64,000 bases of DNA from the NCBI GenBank assembly GCA_964537555.1, contig CAZIAD010000012.1:12688-76687 (forward strand), read 5' to 3'. Positions 10,707 to 18,969 of the stretch are shown piece after piece. The DNA comes from CAYRWR01 sp964537555. GTDB lineage: Bacteria; Spirochaetota; Brevinematia; Brevinematales; CAYRWR01. Each line of letters starts with the position of its first letter. The stretch's first letter is position 1. Position numbers and translations under genes: made by a program. The notes beneath the pieces are model-generated. The model was not told the origin of the DNA, ran no database searches, and saw only the letters and a list, made by a program, of their open reading frames with translations.

Positions 10707-11081
10707 GGTACCCTCCTCTATGCTATCACCACTATCTTTTTTTCTTTACCGGGAACATTATTTCCCCATTACTCTATGCAATATCTATGCCTAAATAACA
10801 AAAATCGTATTTTCATTACCTGTATATAATTACACTAAGGGGGACAAAGTCCTGTCCCAGCCCACATTGTATAATATTTATACACTTGTATATATTGTTC
10901 ACACAGCTTTCATTTTATTTAGTTTAATCATTACTGTATCGGCACTTACAGGGTTGCAAGTCAAGTATATTTTGTCATTTTTTCTGAGATTTTCATTGAA
11001 GAGATTTTAGAACAGTAAAAAAACATTTTTTCACTATATATAATACCCTGGGACCATATCAAAAGGTGAAATAAAAGACCA
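10707..11081. other. AT-rich intergenic region with inverted repeats
   Basis: 375 bases lie between the start of the giant-protein operon and the end of ispG. No reading frame or RNA gene is recognisable. It must hold the promoter of the giant-protein operon, but no convincing -35/-10 pair stands out. Two short inverted repeats are visible: GGGACA-6-TGTCCC at 10841-10858 and TATACA-CT-TGTATA at 10879-10892. They could be a hairpin in the leader and an operator. There is no T-run typical of a terminator for ispG. Confidence 0.5.
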
Positions 11082-12131
11082 TTATTTTATCATAGTATTT
11101 AGCTCGGATATAAGCTGGGGCAGAATATCCTGTTTATCTATCTTGCGGATGATCTCCCCCTTTTTTATGAGAAGGGCATGCTCTCTTCCTACCGCGACCC
11201 CCAGGTCGGCTTCGGATGCCTCTCCCGGCCCATTGACGATGCATCCCATAATGGCTACCTTGATGTGCTGCCTGATAGGGCGGGTCTCCTCCAGAAATGC
11301 CCGGGTAGCGGCCTCTACATCAAACTCCTTGCGGGCACAGGTGGGGCAGGACACTATCTCTATTCCCTCCATACGCAGGCCCAGGGAACGCAGTATGAGA
11401 CGCCCTGCCTCTACTTCCTGGACCACATCCCCGGTGATAGATACCCGGAGAGTATCCCCTATCCCTTCATGGAGGAGGACCCCCATGCCTATTGAGCTTT
11501 TGACCAGGGCCTGGGCATAGTCTCCTGCTTCAGTCACCCCCAGATGGAGGGGGTAATCTTTTTGCTCTGAAAACAGCTGATAGGCTTCTATCATGGTATT
11601 GACATCCGAACTCTTGAGGGATACCTTGATCTGGTCAAAGCTCATATCCTCCAGTATCTGTATGTGCTGCAGGGCCGAATCCACCAGGGCTTCCGCAGTG
11701 GGGTGAGGGTACTTCTTTTTATCGATAGACCCGCCATTTACCCCGATGCGTATGGGTACTTTACGGGCCTCACAGGCCCGCACCACTTCCTGCACATACT
11801 CCTTTTTCTTTATGTTACCCGGATTCAGTCTCAGTCCGTCTACCCCGGCATCCAGGCAGATCAGGGCCAGCCGGTGGTCAAAATGTATATCTGCCACCAG
11901 AGGCAGAGGGCTGTTTTTGTGAATAATCTCAAAAGCCCGGGCTGAAGCCTCATCGGGTACCCCCAGGCGCACGATATCGCAGCCCGCTTCCTGAAGACGG
12001 GCTATCTCGCTGATACACAGGGCTGTGTCAGTAGTAGGTACTGACAGCATAGACTGTATGGACAGGGGAGCATCCCCTCCGATCCTGACCTGGCCGATAC
12101 TGATCTGCCGGGTCTTTTTACGCATGATCAT
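11082..12131 (-). CDS. ispG: 4-hydroxy-3-methylbut-2-enyl diphosphate synthase (flavodoxin/ferredoxin)
   Basis: IspG (GcpE) catalyses the penultimate step of the MEP isoprenoid pathway: reductive ring opening of methylerythritol cyclodiphosphate to HMBDP in the cytosol. The 349-residue length matches the short bacterial form without the middle insertion seen in plants and some bacteria. The N-terminal TIM barrel (G-G-D-A-P-x-S-I-Q-S-M) precedes the iron-sulfur domain. The [4Fe-4S] ligands are Cys262 and Cys265 (CPTC) and Cys297 (GCIVNGPGE), with the usual Glu304 next to them. GAGGA lies 4-5 bases before the first ATG; a second ATG two codons on is also possible. It is transcribed away from the WD40-like gene at 12214. 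No other isoprenoid gene is nearby. Confidence 0.95.
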   Translation of the reverse strand: MIMRKKTRQISIGQVRIGGDAPLSIQSMLSVPTTDTALCISEIARLQEAGCDIVRLGVPDEASARAFEIIHKNSPLPLVADIHFDHRLALICLDAGVDGLRLNPGNIKKKEYVQEVVRACEARKVPIRIGVNGGSIDKKKYPHPTAEALVDSALQHIQILEDMSFDQIKVSLKSSDVNTMIEAYQLFSEQKDYPLHLGVTEAGDYAQALVKSSIGMGVLLHEGIGDTLRVSITGDVVQEVEAGRLILRSLGLRMEGIEIVSCPTCARKEFDVEAATRAFLEETRPIRQHIKVAIMGCIVNGPGEASEADLGVAVGREHALLIKKGEIIRKIDKQDILPQLISELNTMIK

Positions 12132-12213
12132 AGAATCCTCTTTTTGATTGACTAAATTTTCATTAGATTATAGTCTAAGTCTGTGGATTTGACTATAATT
12201 TCAGGAGTCTCCC

Positions 12214-13413
12214 ATGAAAAAATACAGCATACTATTAATCAGTCTGCTATTACCCATCAGTATGGTGGCACAGGACCGGCAGATCCCCCTGGGTAAGACC
12301 AGCGGATTTCTGGAGACTACCCAGTGTATCATAAAGTATCTCCCCGATGGCCAGTCTATCCTGGCCGCTTTTGACTATAATATCAAGCATATCTCCCTGC
12401 AGACCGGAAAGACCCTGCGTACCTGGTGGACCGATTATCCCATCTGGGATATGGCCCTCAGCCCCGACGGCAGGAGATTTGCAGTGGCCTGTTCCAGCCA
12501 CTCCGGAAATGCTACCGGACGTATTTCCATCTGGAATCTGTCCAGTACCAAAGTTGTGATGCAGCTGCGCTCCCTAAAAAATATGGGCTTTATCGGACGG
12601 ATAGCCTTCAGCCCGGACGGCCAATACCTGGCGGGAGCCGGGGACCCTGAAGACCTCATAGTGTGGAAACTCTCGACAGGAGAGACTATAGCTGTTCCAG
12701 GCCAAAAATGGGGAAACATGACCAGTCTCATCTTTCACCCCACTGAAAATATCCTGGTGGTGGGCAATCTCTACCGGGTCCTGCCGGTACAGACCCAGCT
12801 CTTCCCTGATGCACGGGCTTTTTTCTATGACCTGGAGACTATGAAGATGACAAGGGACTTCCCCCTCTGGGCCCTCCCCCCTCAGGCGGGCAGCGGGGGT
12901 ATTAATACCGATGATGTACCTGAAAAGTCCCCGGGTTACTTCGAATGGGAAAAATACACCCTGATAGATTATTACTCCGGGAATTACTCGCCCCACTCAG
13001 TGTCCTTTTCCCCTAAAGCCCGCTTTCTCCTGGCGGCTGGCCGGGAAGTGTCCGTCTACAATGCTGACACCGGCGAAAAACTCCTGACTTATACCCAAGG
13101 GGGCTCCACTCATTACTATGGGGCATTCCACCCTTTTCTTAAAAATGTGATGGTTTCCAGTCAGCACGGATTCGAGTGGTATGACGGGGTCAAGGGAACC
13201 CTGTTGGCCAGCTATCCCGTGAGTAAAAGCCCCGGCTTTTATCCCCTCCTGTTTGACTTTTCCCCGGATGGTAAGAGTTTTATCCATGCTGAGTATGACA
13301 GAGGGCCGGAGGAGACCCTGATAATCGCTGTGATCCGGGATCTGAAAGCAGGCCCGGAAGCTAAAACACCCTCCCCTCTCCCCCAGAAAGAGGAAAGAGA
13401 TGCAGGCCGCTAA
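12214..13413 (+). CDS. Secreted WD40-like repeat protein
   Basis: 399 residues with a clear signal peptide (residues 1-19, ending MVA). Repeated blades carry the (S/L)-P-D-G motif seen in WD40 propellers: LPDG at 43-46, SPDG at 83-86, SPDG at 133-136 and again near 358, each followed by a strand ending I-W-N-L or V-W-K-L. It is therefore probably a periplasmic or outer-membrane-facing beta-propeller used for binding; no enzyme motif is seen. AGGAG lies 6 bases before ATG. A TATAAT lies at 12194-12199, but so close to the start that its use as the -10 is doubtful. The gene stands alone, converging on hisA, with a shared terminator right after its stop. Confidence 0.75.
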   Translation: MKKYSILLISLLLPISMVAQDRQIPLGKTSGFLETTQCIIKYLPDGQSILAAFDYNIKHISLQTGKTLRTWWTDYPIWDMALSPDGRRFAVACSSHSGNATGRISIWNLSSTKVVMQLRSLKNMGFIGRIAFSPDGQYLAGAGDPEDLIVWKLSTGETIAVPGQKWGNMTSLIFHPTENILVVGNLYRVLPVQTQLFPDARAFFYDLETMKMTRDFPLWALPPQAGSGGINTDDVPEKSPGYFEWEKYTLIDYYSGNYSPHSVSFSPKARFLLAAGREVSVYNADTGEKLLTYTQGGSTHYYGAFHPFLKNVMVSSQHGFEWYDGVKGTLLASYPVSKSPGFYPLLFDFSPDGKSFIHAEYDRGPEETLIIAVIRDLKAGPEAKTPSPLPQKEERDAGR

Positions 13414-13414
13414 T

Positions 13415-13445
13415 AAAAAAGCCCCGGCTTCCCGGGGCTTATCTT
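13415..13445. terminator. Bidirectional intrinsic terminator
   Basis: A GC-rich hairpin AAGCCCCGG-CTTC-CCGGGGCTT sits between the stop of the WD40-like gene and the stop of hisA. Read on the minus strand it ends in a run of six T, so it ends the his operon strongly; on the plus strand it is followed by TTATCTTAT. Confidence 0.9.
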
Positions 13446-13466
13446 ATACAATCAACAAGTAGCTGC

Positions 13467-14192
13467 CTACTTTTTCTGATACTTCAGGGCTTCCTTGAGG
13501 GTAAATTTTCCTTCATAGAGGGCTTTTCCGATGATGACCCCTTTCATACCCATGGATTCATACTGTTTGAGGCGTTCCAGGTCTTCCAGGCGGGATATCC
13601 CCCCCGACACTATTATGGGAATATCTGTGACGGTGAGCATGGTCTCTATAGAGTCATAATTAGGACCTTCCAGAGTACCGTCCCGGGCGATATCAGTATA
13701 AATCACCTCTTCCACACCATACTCTTCCAGTTCCTTGATGAGGTCTACCGCCCGCTTGGAGGTAGTCTCCTGCCAGCCCTTGGTCACCACAAATCCATCC
13801 GCAGCATCGATGGCGATGATGATGGAACCGGGATCGTTTTTACAGAGGTTTTTGATAAATTTCTTGTTTTCAACCGCCGCAGTGCCAATGATGATCTTGT
13901 GCACACCCCGGTTTTTCAAAGCGCGTATGATACGGTTATCCCTGATACCACCACCCACTTCTATCTCGACATCTACTTCTTCTACTATACGCTGAATGAT
14001 ATCCAGGTTCTTGGTCTTGCCTTCAAAGGCGCCATCCAGATCGACGATATGGATACGGGTCGCCCCTTCTCTTTCCCAATAGGTAGCTTGAAATACAGGC
14101 TCTTTGGAATAGACAGTCTCAAACTGAGGATTTCCCTGTACCAGTCTGACACATTTCCTGTCTTTAATATCAATTGCCGGTATGATCTGCAC
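13467..14192 (-). CDS. hisA: ProFAR isomerase (histidine biosynthesis)
   Basis: HisA, a TIM-barrel isomerase, converts ProFAR to PRFAR in histidine synthesis. Length (241) is typical. The N-terminal IPAIDIKDRKCVRLVQG with catalytic Asp8, the central VEVGGGIRD, the second catalytic Asp in YTDIARDGT and the C-terminal VSGGIS phosphate-binding loop are all present. The start is GTG at 14192 with AGGAG about 7 bases upstream; a nearby ATG is out of frame. It is the last gene of hisB-hisH-hisA, followed by a strong terminator. hisF, which usually follows, is absent here and must lie elsewhere. Confidence 0.95.
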   Translation of the reverse strand: MQIIPAIDIKDRKCVRLVQGNPQFETVYSKEPVFQATYWEREGATRIHIVDLDGAFEGKTKNLDIIQRIVEEVDVEIEVGGGIRDNRIIRALKNRGVHKIIIGTAAVENKKFIKNLCKNDPGSIIIAIDAADGFVVTKGWQETTSKRAVDLIKELEEYGVEEVIYTDIARDGTLEGPNYDSIETMLTVTDIPIIVSGGISRLEDLERLKQYESMGMKGVIIGKALYEGKFTLKEALKYQKK

Positions 14193-14221
14193 ACATTTCT
14201 CCTATTAACCTTAATTATTTA

Positions 14222-14830
14222 TTATAGTCCTGCAAATTTCTCAATAATGGCCAATCCCTGGTCATGACTTTTTTCCGGGTGAAACTGGGTGGCATAAATA
14301 TTATCCCGGGAGGCTGCAGAACAAAATATCACATCACCATATTCCGTATCAGCGGCTACTATACCCGGCTCTCCCGGTTCGACATAATAGGCGTGATCAA
14401 AGTAGAAGTATACTTCCTGACCCTGTATATGCCTGAAGACTGAGTCACTGGCCTTAAAGCTAGCCTGATTCCATCCCATGTGGGGTACCGGCTCCTCGAT
14501 CTCAAAGCGCCGTACTATTCCGGGGAGCAGGCCCAGGCCCTGCCATTCTCCATTTTCATAGCTTTTTTCAAATATCAGCTGAAATCCCAGGCACACCCCT
14601 AATAACGGTTTTCCCTGTTTAACTGCAGCCTTGATCACATCGGCCTGTCCGGACTGATTGAGGTTTTTCATGGCATCCTCAAATGCACCTACACCGGGCA
14701 ATACCAGCTTATCTGCAGCTTCCAGTTCTTTGGGGTCGGCCGTGATCTTTACCTCATTGCAGCCGGTCTTTTTAAAGGCATTGTAGACCGATGCCAGATT
14801 TCCCATTCCATAATCTATTATGGCAATCAC
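14222..14830 (-). CDS. hisH: Imidazole glycerol phosphate synthase, glutaminase subunit
   Basis: HisH hydrolyses glutamine and passes ammonia to HisF, which builds IGP and AICAR. It is a class I glutamine amidotransferase of 202 residues with the full catalytic triad: Cys80 in GVCLGFQ, and His184 and Glu186 in QFHPEKS. The family motifs DYGMGN (6-11), LPGVGAF and PHMGWN are intact. The start is GTG at 14830, with AGAGGGA just upstream; the hisB stop is one base away, so translation is coupled. The partner hisF is not in this window. Confidence 0.95.
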   Translation of the reverse strand: MIAIIDYGMGNLASVYNAFKKTGCNEVKITADPKELEAADKLVLPGVGAFEDAMKNLNQSGQADVIKAAVKQGKPLLGVCLGFQLIFEKSYENGEWQGLGLLPGIVRRFEIEEPVPHMGWNQASFKASDSVFRHIQGQEVYFYFDHAYYVEPGEPGIVAADTEYGDVIFCSAASRDNIYATQFHPEKSHDQGLAIIEKFAGL

Positions 14831-14831
14831 T

Positions 14832-15422
14832 TTATCCCTCTATAAAATCTTTAGTGGATGGAATAGCATCTGGGATGCGGGTATCTATCTCCAGCGCCAT
14901 ACGCAGTGCCCGGGCAAATGCCTTGGCAGCAGCTTCCAGAATATGATGCAGGTTTTTTCCACTTTTAACATTTACATGTAAGGTATATCCCTGGGAGGCA
15001 AATCCTGAGTAAAATACCTCACCCAGTTCAAAATTAAACTCATGTATCATTCCCTGGTAATCAAAGAGATTAGTGGAAAGGTGAGGCCGTCCGCTCACAT
15101 CTATGACGGCTTCTACCAGGGCCTCATCCAGAGGTACCGTGGCATATCCGAAACGCCGGAATCCCTTTTTATCACCCAGAGCCTTATGTATAGCCTGCCC
15201 CAGGGTGATCCCTGTATCCTCCACCAGATGATGGAAATCCACATGTATATCTCCGCTGCCATTGATACTGAGGTCTATCAGGCTGTGTTTGGAAATAGCT
15301 TCCAGGAGATGATTAAAGAAGCCTATTCCGGTATTGATATCATATTTACCCTTTCCATCCAGATCCAGCTTCACTTCTACTTTTGTCTCACGGGTCTTTC
15401 TAATGCTGCTTGCTTCTCTCAC
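14832..15422 (-). CDS. hisB: Imidazoleglycerol-phosphate dehydratase
   Basis: Monofunctional IGPD (196 residues), which dehydrates imidazole glycerol phosphate to imidazole acetol phosphate. The metal-binding motifs are visible: F-F-N-H-L-L-E, D-F-H-H-L-V-E-D and the repeat K-N-L-H-H-I-L-E-A-A. There is no HAD-type histidinol-phosphatase domain as in E. coli HisB. The start is GTG at 15422 with GGGGAG 6 bases upstream. First gene of hisBHA; 95 bases separate it from the flippase gene upstream. Confidence 0.95.
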   Translation of the reverse strand: MREASSIRKTRETKVEVKLDLDGKGKYDINTGIGFFNHLLEAISKHSLIDLSINGSGDIHVDFHHLVEDTGITLGQAIHKALGDKKGFRRFGYATVPLDEALVEAVIDVSGRPHLSTNLFDYQGMIHEFNFELGEVFYSGFASQGYTLHVNVKSGKNLHHILEAAAKAFARALRMALEIDTRIPDAIPSTKDFIEG

Positions 15423-15517
15423 TCTTATCTCCCCATATCAGTGGTAGGCACAGAGCCTCCTGTCACTAAAACGGTAAATCTTTGCCGTAACTTAATAATT
15501 TTATCTTATTATTGCAA

Positions 15518-16741
15518 TTAGTCAATAGCTTTCTGCTCATTTTTAAGGAAAGGAAGCAAAAACAGGAGCAAAATGACATCAGAAACACTAAAAATGACTA
15601 AACCGACCCATAAAAAATGGGCAATATCATGCTTCTGCAGCACCAGGCTAAGGATTATGGTCACTGCAGCCAGAATGACCCAGGAAGTGATCTTAATGGA
15701 TTTAATATTGCGGGCTATAGAATAATTAAATATATGCAGCATGACTCCCAGAGGCAGCATCATTATGATATACATGGGCAGATAGGATGCCGCGGGCAGA
15801 AAGTCTTCTCCCAGTAGCAGATGGATGACCCATTCCCCCAGGGGAAACATAAAGACTGCTGCCAGGGCTATGGTTATGGAAGTGATGACAATACCCCAGA
15901 ACAGATAGGATGAGTCCTTCTTCAGTGAGTAGGAAAATACTACATTGGCAAATACCATGGACATAATGATAAGATTCTTACCAAATAATGCACAGGCATT
16001 GACATAGCCGGCCTCATCTCCTCCGATGATATGCTGCACCAGGGTGGTATCCAGCACCAGTATCAGGCCGAAGGGCAGCAGGACAGCCAGGGCTTTTAAA
16101 AACTCCCCTGTGATATCTTTATCGATCTTAAGCTGGAAGAAATCCCGGAAAAAGGTCTTACGTTCACTAAAAACCAGATAGATGACAGCAAAAAAACCAC
16201 TGGCCAGAGAAGCTCCCAGAGCTCCCCCTATTCCCATTCCCAGAAAAATAAACAGTACTCCAAATCCCATTCTCAGCAGTCCTTCCAGGCCCAGGCTGAG
16301 CCCATAGGACTTAAAATCCATATTACCCTGATACACTCCCCGTACCCCGGCCAGCACTATCCAGAAAGCCAGAATAAATCCTCCGATCACAGGATATACC
16401 AGGTGTGGGAGATTAAGAATATTTTTCAAAAAAGGCATGAGTAGCAGGAAGATTATTGCTATAATAGCTGCATACACAAACAGGGTAGAAGCCAGCTTAT
16501 GAAACATTTTCTTGCGGGACAAGGCTTTGCTCTCGTCATACTTGGTGACGGCCAATTGCAGGGAATTGATGGGAAAGGTAAAGGCATAGAGCAGGAAAAA
16601 CAGGGAATTGAAGATACCCCAGTTATTGACCCCCAGCTTTCTGCCTGCGAAAGCATTAAAGGCAAAGCTGGAAGCTACCAATACCCCGAAGCCGATTATA
16701 CTGATCAGAGAGTTTTTAGCAAAGCTGTCTTTTTTACTCAT
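15518..16741 (-). CDS. Polysaccharide flippase-like membrane protein
   Basis: 407 residues with about 12 hydrophobic segments and an N-terminal N-S-L-I-S-I-I-G-F-G stretch followed by A-G-R-K-L-G-V-N-N-W-G. This is the pattern of the Wzx/MATE-like exporter superfamily that flips lipid-linked sugars across the inner membrane. Which substrate is moved cannot be told. A good ribosome site (AAAGG) lies 7 bases before ATG. It lies 28 bases after the VanX-like dipeptidase gene in the same direction, so the two are probably co-transcribed. The large polysaccharide locus begins some 3 kb away and may use this exporter. Confidence 0.75.
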   Translation of the reverse strand: MSKKDSFAKNSLISIIGFGVLVASSFAFNAFAGRKLGVNNWGIFNSLFFLLYAFTFPINSLQLAVTKYDESKALSRKKMFHKLASTLFVYAAIIAIIFLLLMPFLKNILNLPHLVYPVIGGFILAFWIVLAGVRGVYQGNMDFKSYGLSLGLEGLLRMGFGVLFIFLGMGIGGALGASLASGFFAVIYLVFSERKTFFRDFFQLKIDKDITGEFLKALAVLLPFGLILVLDTTLVQHIIGGDEAGYVNACALFGKNLIIMSMVFANVVFSYSLKKDSSYLFWGIVITSITIALAAVFMFPLGEWVIHLLLGEDFLPAASYLPMYIIMMLPLGVMLHIFNYSIARNIKSIKITSWVILAAVTIILSLVLQKHDIAHFLWVGLVIFSVSDVILLLFLLPFLKNEQKAID

Positions 16742-16769
16742 ACATACCTTTCTTTGATGTTTACTGGTA

Positions 16770-17465
16770 TTATTTAATTATTTGGAATCGTTTTTTCACT
16801 TCCTGGATAGAATAGGCGTTAAAATGCCACCATTCATTGCGTATCATCTCAAAGCCGGCCGCGGTCATGGTGTTTCGGAGCAGCATTCTGTTTGCCAGCT
16901 GCTTCTGCGTCAGCTTGCCCTCCGCCAGATATTTTTCTTCATAGCGGGGCTGAGCCAGGTCACCAAAATAGTCGAATGGAGTGCCCATATCCAGAGGCTG
17001 GCCCTGTTCATCTACTATACTGAGGTCGACCGCGCATCCGAAATTATGTATAGACCCCCGTTCCGGATTGGCCACATATCCCTGGGAAGGAGTACCGGCT
17101 ACCAGCTCCCACATTTTCCATTGTACCGAATTTGGGCGGGCTCCGTCATAGACGATGAGATGATAATCAGGATGACTCTTCTCCAGTATAGCCTGGGCTT
17201 TACTGAGCATGAGGGCAGCATTAGTCTGCAGGTAGGCCTTGTTCAGGTCCCCGTATACATCCAGTCCCAGAAAGTTATTAGTAGTAGAATAGGCCAGATG
17301 GACGAATATGCGGGGATTGACATCCTGAACATTCAGGAGGCCCTGACGGATCATACTCTGTTCCATGGGGCTGATGATAGCCTGTGGCGGCTTTTGGGCA
17401 CAAAAGCTCAGCTGCATAGAGCTTAAAAGGAGCGTAATAATAATGACAGGATTTTTTATTTTCAT
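16770..17465 (-). CDS. D-alanyl-D-alanine dipeptidase (VanX/DdpX-like), exported
   Basis: Peptidase family M15D zinc enzyme that cleaves D-Ala-D-Ala. Numbered from ATG 17465, the family residues are all present: Arg110 in YDGARP, zinc ligands His140 and Asp147 in SIHNFGCAVD, the catalytic Glu211 and zinc ligand His214 in EWWHF. ATG 17465 is preferred to the GTG three codons upstream because AAAGGTG sits correctly before it. The N-terminus (ITLLLSSMQLSFC-AQ) is a signal peptide, perhaps lipoprotein type, so the enzyme acts in the periplasm on released cell-wall dipeptides. Vancomycin resistance is not implied, as vanH and vanA are absent. Confidence 0.88.
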   Translation of the reverse strand: MKIKNPVIIITLLLSSMQLSFCAQKPPQAIISPMEQSMIRQGLLNVQDVNPRIFVHLAYSTTNNFLGLDVYGDLNKAYLQTNAALMLSKAQAILEKSHPDYHLIVYDGARPNSVQWKMWELVAGTPSQGYVANPERGSIHNFGCAVDLSIVDEQGQPLDMGTPFDYFGDLAQPRYEEKYLAEGKLTQKQLANRMLLRNTMTAAGFEMIRNEWWHFNAYSIQEVKKRFQIIK

Positions 17466-17530
17466 GTTATTCACCTTTATTTATTAATGATAAGTTTAAC
17501 TTAATTTCTCCGGGCTTTCAAGTCCTATTT

Positions 17531-17559
17531 TTGATTAATGGCTTAAGCTCCTGTATAAT
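17531..17559 (+). promoter_or_regulatory. Sigma-70-type promoter of tsaE-mtnP
   Basis: TTGATT at 17531-17536, a 17-base spacer, and a perfect TATAAT at 17554-17559. Transcription should start near 17566, leaving a short leader with AGAGGA before the tsaE ATG. Confidence 0.8.
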
Positions 17560-17585
17560 ATGCCAAATCCAGAGGATAAGTCAAG

Positions 17586-18005
17586 ATGGAGTATATAAGT
17601 AATAGCCTGGACCGGACGGAAGAAATCGCCCGCCGACTGGCATCTGAATTAAGCCCGGGGAGAGTCTTACTGCTCCAGGGTGACCTGGGCGCGGGAAAGA
17701 CGGCCTTTACCCGGGGATTCCTGTCTCACTGGTCTCTGGAGGACTGGGTATCCAGCCCTACGTTTACTATTATGAATGAATATAAGAATGATGACATACT
17801 CATCTATCATTTTGACCTGTACCGTATGGGGGATGAGACAGAACTCTATGAGCTGGGCCTGGATGACTACCTGGAGAGCGGAGACTATGTCCTTATCGAG
17901 TGGCCCGGACTGGCCCGGGAATGGCTGCCCCCGGACTGTATCACTGTGGAACTGAACCTGGGAAGCAGTGAAACCGAAAGAATCATTAACATAACAGGAG
18001 TATAA
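17586..18005 (+). CDS. tsaE: tRNA t6A biosynthesis ATPase
   Basis: TsaE is the ATPase that works with TsaB, TsaD and TsaC to make threonylcarbamoyl-adenosine 37 in tRNAs reading ANN codons. The 139-residue length is normal. The Walker A motif GDLGAGKT is at 32-39, followed by S-S-P-T-F-T-I-M-N-E-Y and H-F-D-L-Y-R, and the C-terminal IEWP box, all diagnostic for the family. It is followed one base later by mtnP, so the two are translated from one message starting at the promoter at 17531. tsaB, tsaC and tsaD are not nearby. mtaB at 38649 modifies the same tRNA base further. Confidence 0.95.
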   Translation: MEYISNSLDRTEEIARRLASELSPGRVLLLQGDLGAGKTAFTRGFLSHWSLEDWVSSPTFTIMNEYKNDDILIYHFDLYRMGDETELYELGLDDYLESGDYVLIEWPGLAREWLPPDCITVELNLGSSETERIINITGV

Positions 18006-18006
18006 G

Positions 18007-18885
18007 ATGTCTGAGATCAAGATAGCCGTGATAGGTGGCTCCGGGGTATACAATCTGGACCAGGTCACTGTACTGGAAGAAATCAAGGTGTCTACCCCCT
18101 GGGGCGAGCCGTCTGATATGATCACTATTGCCCAGGTAGGAGACCGTCAGGCTGCTTTTCTCCCCCGTCATGGAAAGGGGCACAGCATACTTCCCGGCGA
18201 GCTCAACAACCAGGCCAATATCTATGCCCTGAAAAGCCTGGGAGTACAAAAGATCATCTCGGTCTCAGCAGTGGGCAGCCTCAAGGAAGAAATACGTCCT
18301 ACGGACATCGTCCTTCCCTCTCAGATCATCGACCGGACCAAAGCCAGGCCCTCCAGCTTTTTCGGGAATGGCGCCGCCGGCCATGTCCCTTTTGCGGACC
18401 CCTTCTGCGAAGAGATGCGTGATGAAGCAAAAGGGATAATAGAAAAATGGATAAAAGACACTGATTCCAAAAAACGCCTGTTTACTGAGGAGATATATGT
18501 CTGCATGGAGGGCCCACAGTTCTCGACCCGCGCGGAGAGTAATCTGCACCGGAGCTGGGGTGCCGGAGTGATCGGCATGACAGCTATCCCCGAAGCCAAA
18601 CTGGCCCGGGAAGCCGAGATGTGCTATATAACCCTGGCTATGCCAACCGATTATGACTGCTGGAAAGAAGATGAGGCCGGGGTGGATGTATCTATGGTCT
18701 TAGGCTACATGAAGGAAAACAACAAGACCGCGAATGAGCTGATCCCTCTTCTGATCAAAAACCTCTCTCAGGAAGGAGGCTGTACCTGTGAATCAGCAGC
18801 CCGCTGGGCACTAATGACTCCTAAGGATTTGATCCCGGCCCAGACCAGGCAGAAGCTGGAACTGCTCTATAAGAAATACTGGTAA
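18007..18885 (+). CDS. mtnP: S-methyl-5'-thioadenosine phosphorylase
   Basis: MtnP splits methylthioadenosine with phosphate into adenine and methylthioribose-1-phosphate, in methionine salvage and polyamine metabolism. 292 residues. The PNP-family N-terminus IGGSGVYNL, the phosphate and ribose motifs FLPRHGKGH and SAVGSL, and the MTAP signature MEGPQFSTRAES with GMTA(I)PEAKLAREAEMCY are present. The late YDCW and the C-terminal tail also match MTAP rather than plain purine nucleoside phosphorylase. It starts one base after tsaE stops. A hairpin follows the stop codon. No other methionine-salvage gene is in the window. Confidence 0.93.
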   Translation: MSEIKIAVIGGSGVYNLDQVTVLEEIKVSTPWGEPSDMITIAQVGDRQAAFLPRHGKGHSILPGELNNQANIYALKSLGVQKIISVSAVGSLKEEIRPTDIVLPSQIIDRTKARPSSFFGNGAAGHVPFADPFCEEMRDEAKGIIEKWIKDTDSKKRLFTEEIYVCMEGPQFSTRAESNLHRSWGAGVIGMTAIPEAKLAREAEMCYITLAMPTDYDCWKEDEAGVDVSMVLGYMKENNKTANELIPLLIKNLSQEGGCTCESAARWALMTPKDLIPAQTRQKLELLYKKYW

Positions 18886-18893
18886 ATAGAACT

Positions 18894-18918
18894 GGGCCTC
18901 TCTGGATAAGAGAGGCCC
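18894..18918. terminator. Hairpin between convergent mtnP and LamG-protein genes
   Basis: A nine-pair hairpin GGGCCTCTC-7-GAGAGGCCC lies after mtnP and after the end of the polysaccharide operon. Neither side carries a good T-run, so it is a weak or factor-assisted terminator serving one or both directions. Confidence 0.55.
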
Positions 18919-18969
18919 GTTAGATATAATCATAAACATTAAACAATAGATTTATAGTACCTAAACAAA

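Noticed and set aside
12194..12199. TATAAT before the WD40-like gene
   Set aside because: As a -10 it would place the transcript start at or past the ribosome site, and no -35 is correctly spaced.
15471..15488. Possible terminator after the flippase gene
   Set aside because: On the minus strand the stem ACGG-C-AAA/TTT-A-CCGT has an internal mismatch and a tiny loop with only four T behind it; too weak to call.
16770..17465. Vancomycin-resistance vanX
   Set aside because: No vanH, vanA or vanRS genes are near; an exported M15D dipeptidase in a Gram-negative is more likely a cell-wall recycling enzyme.
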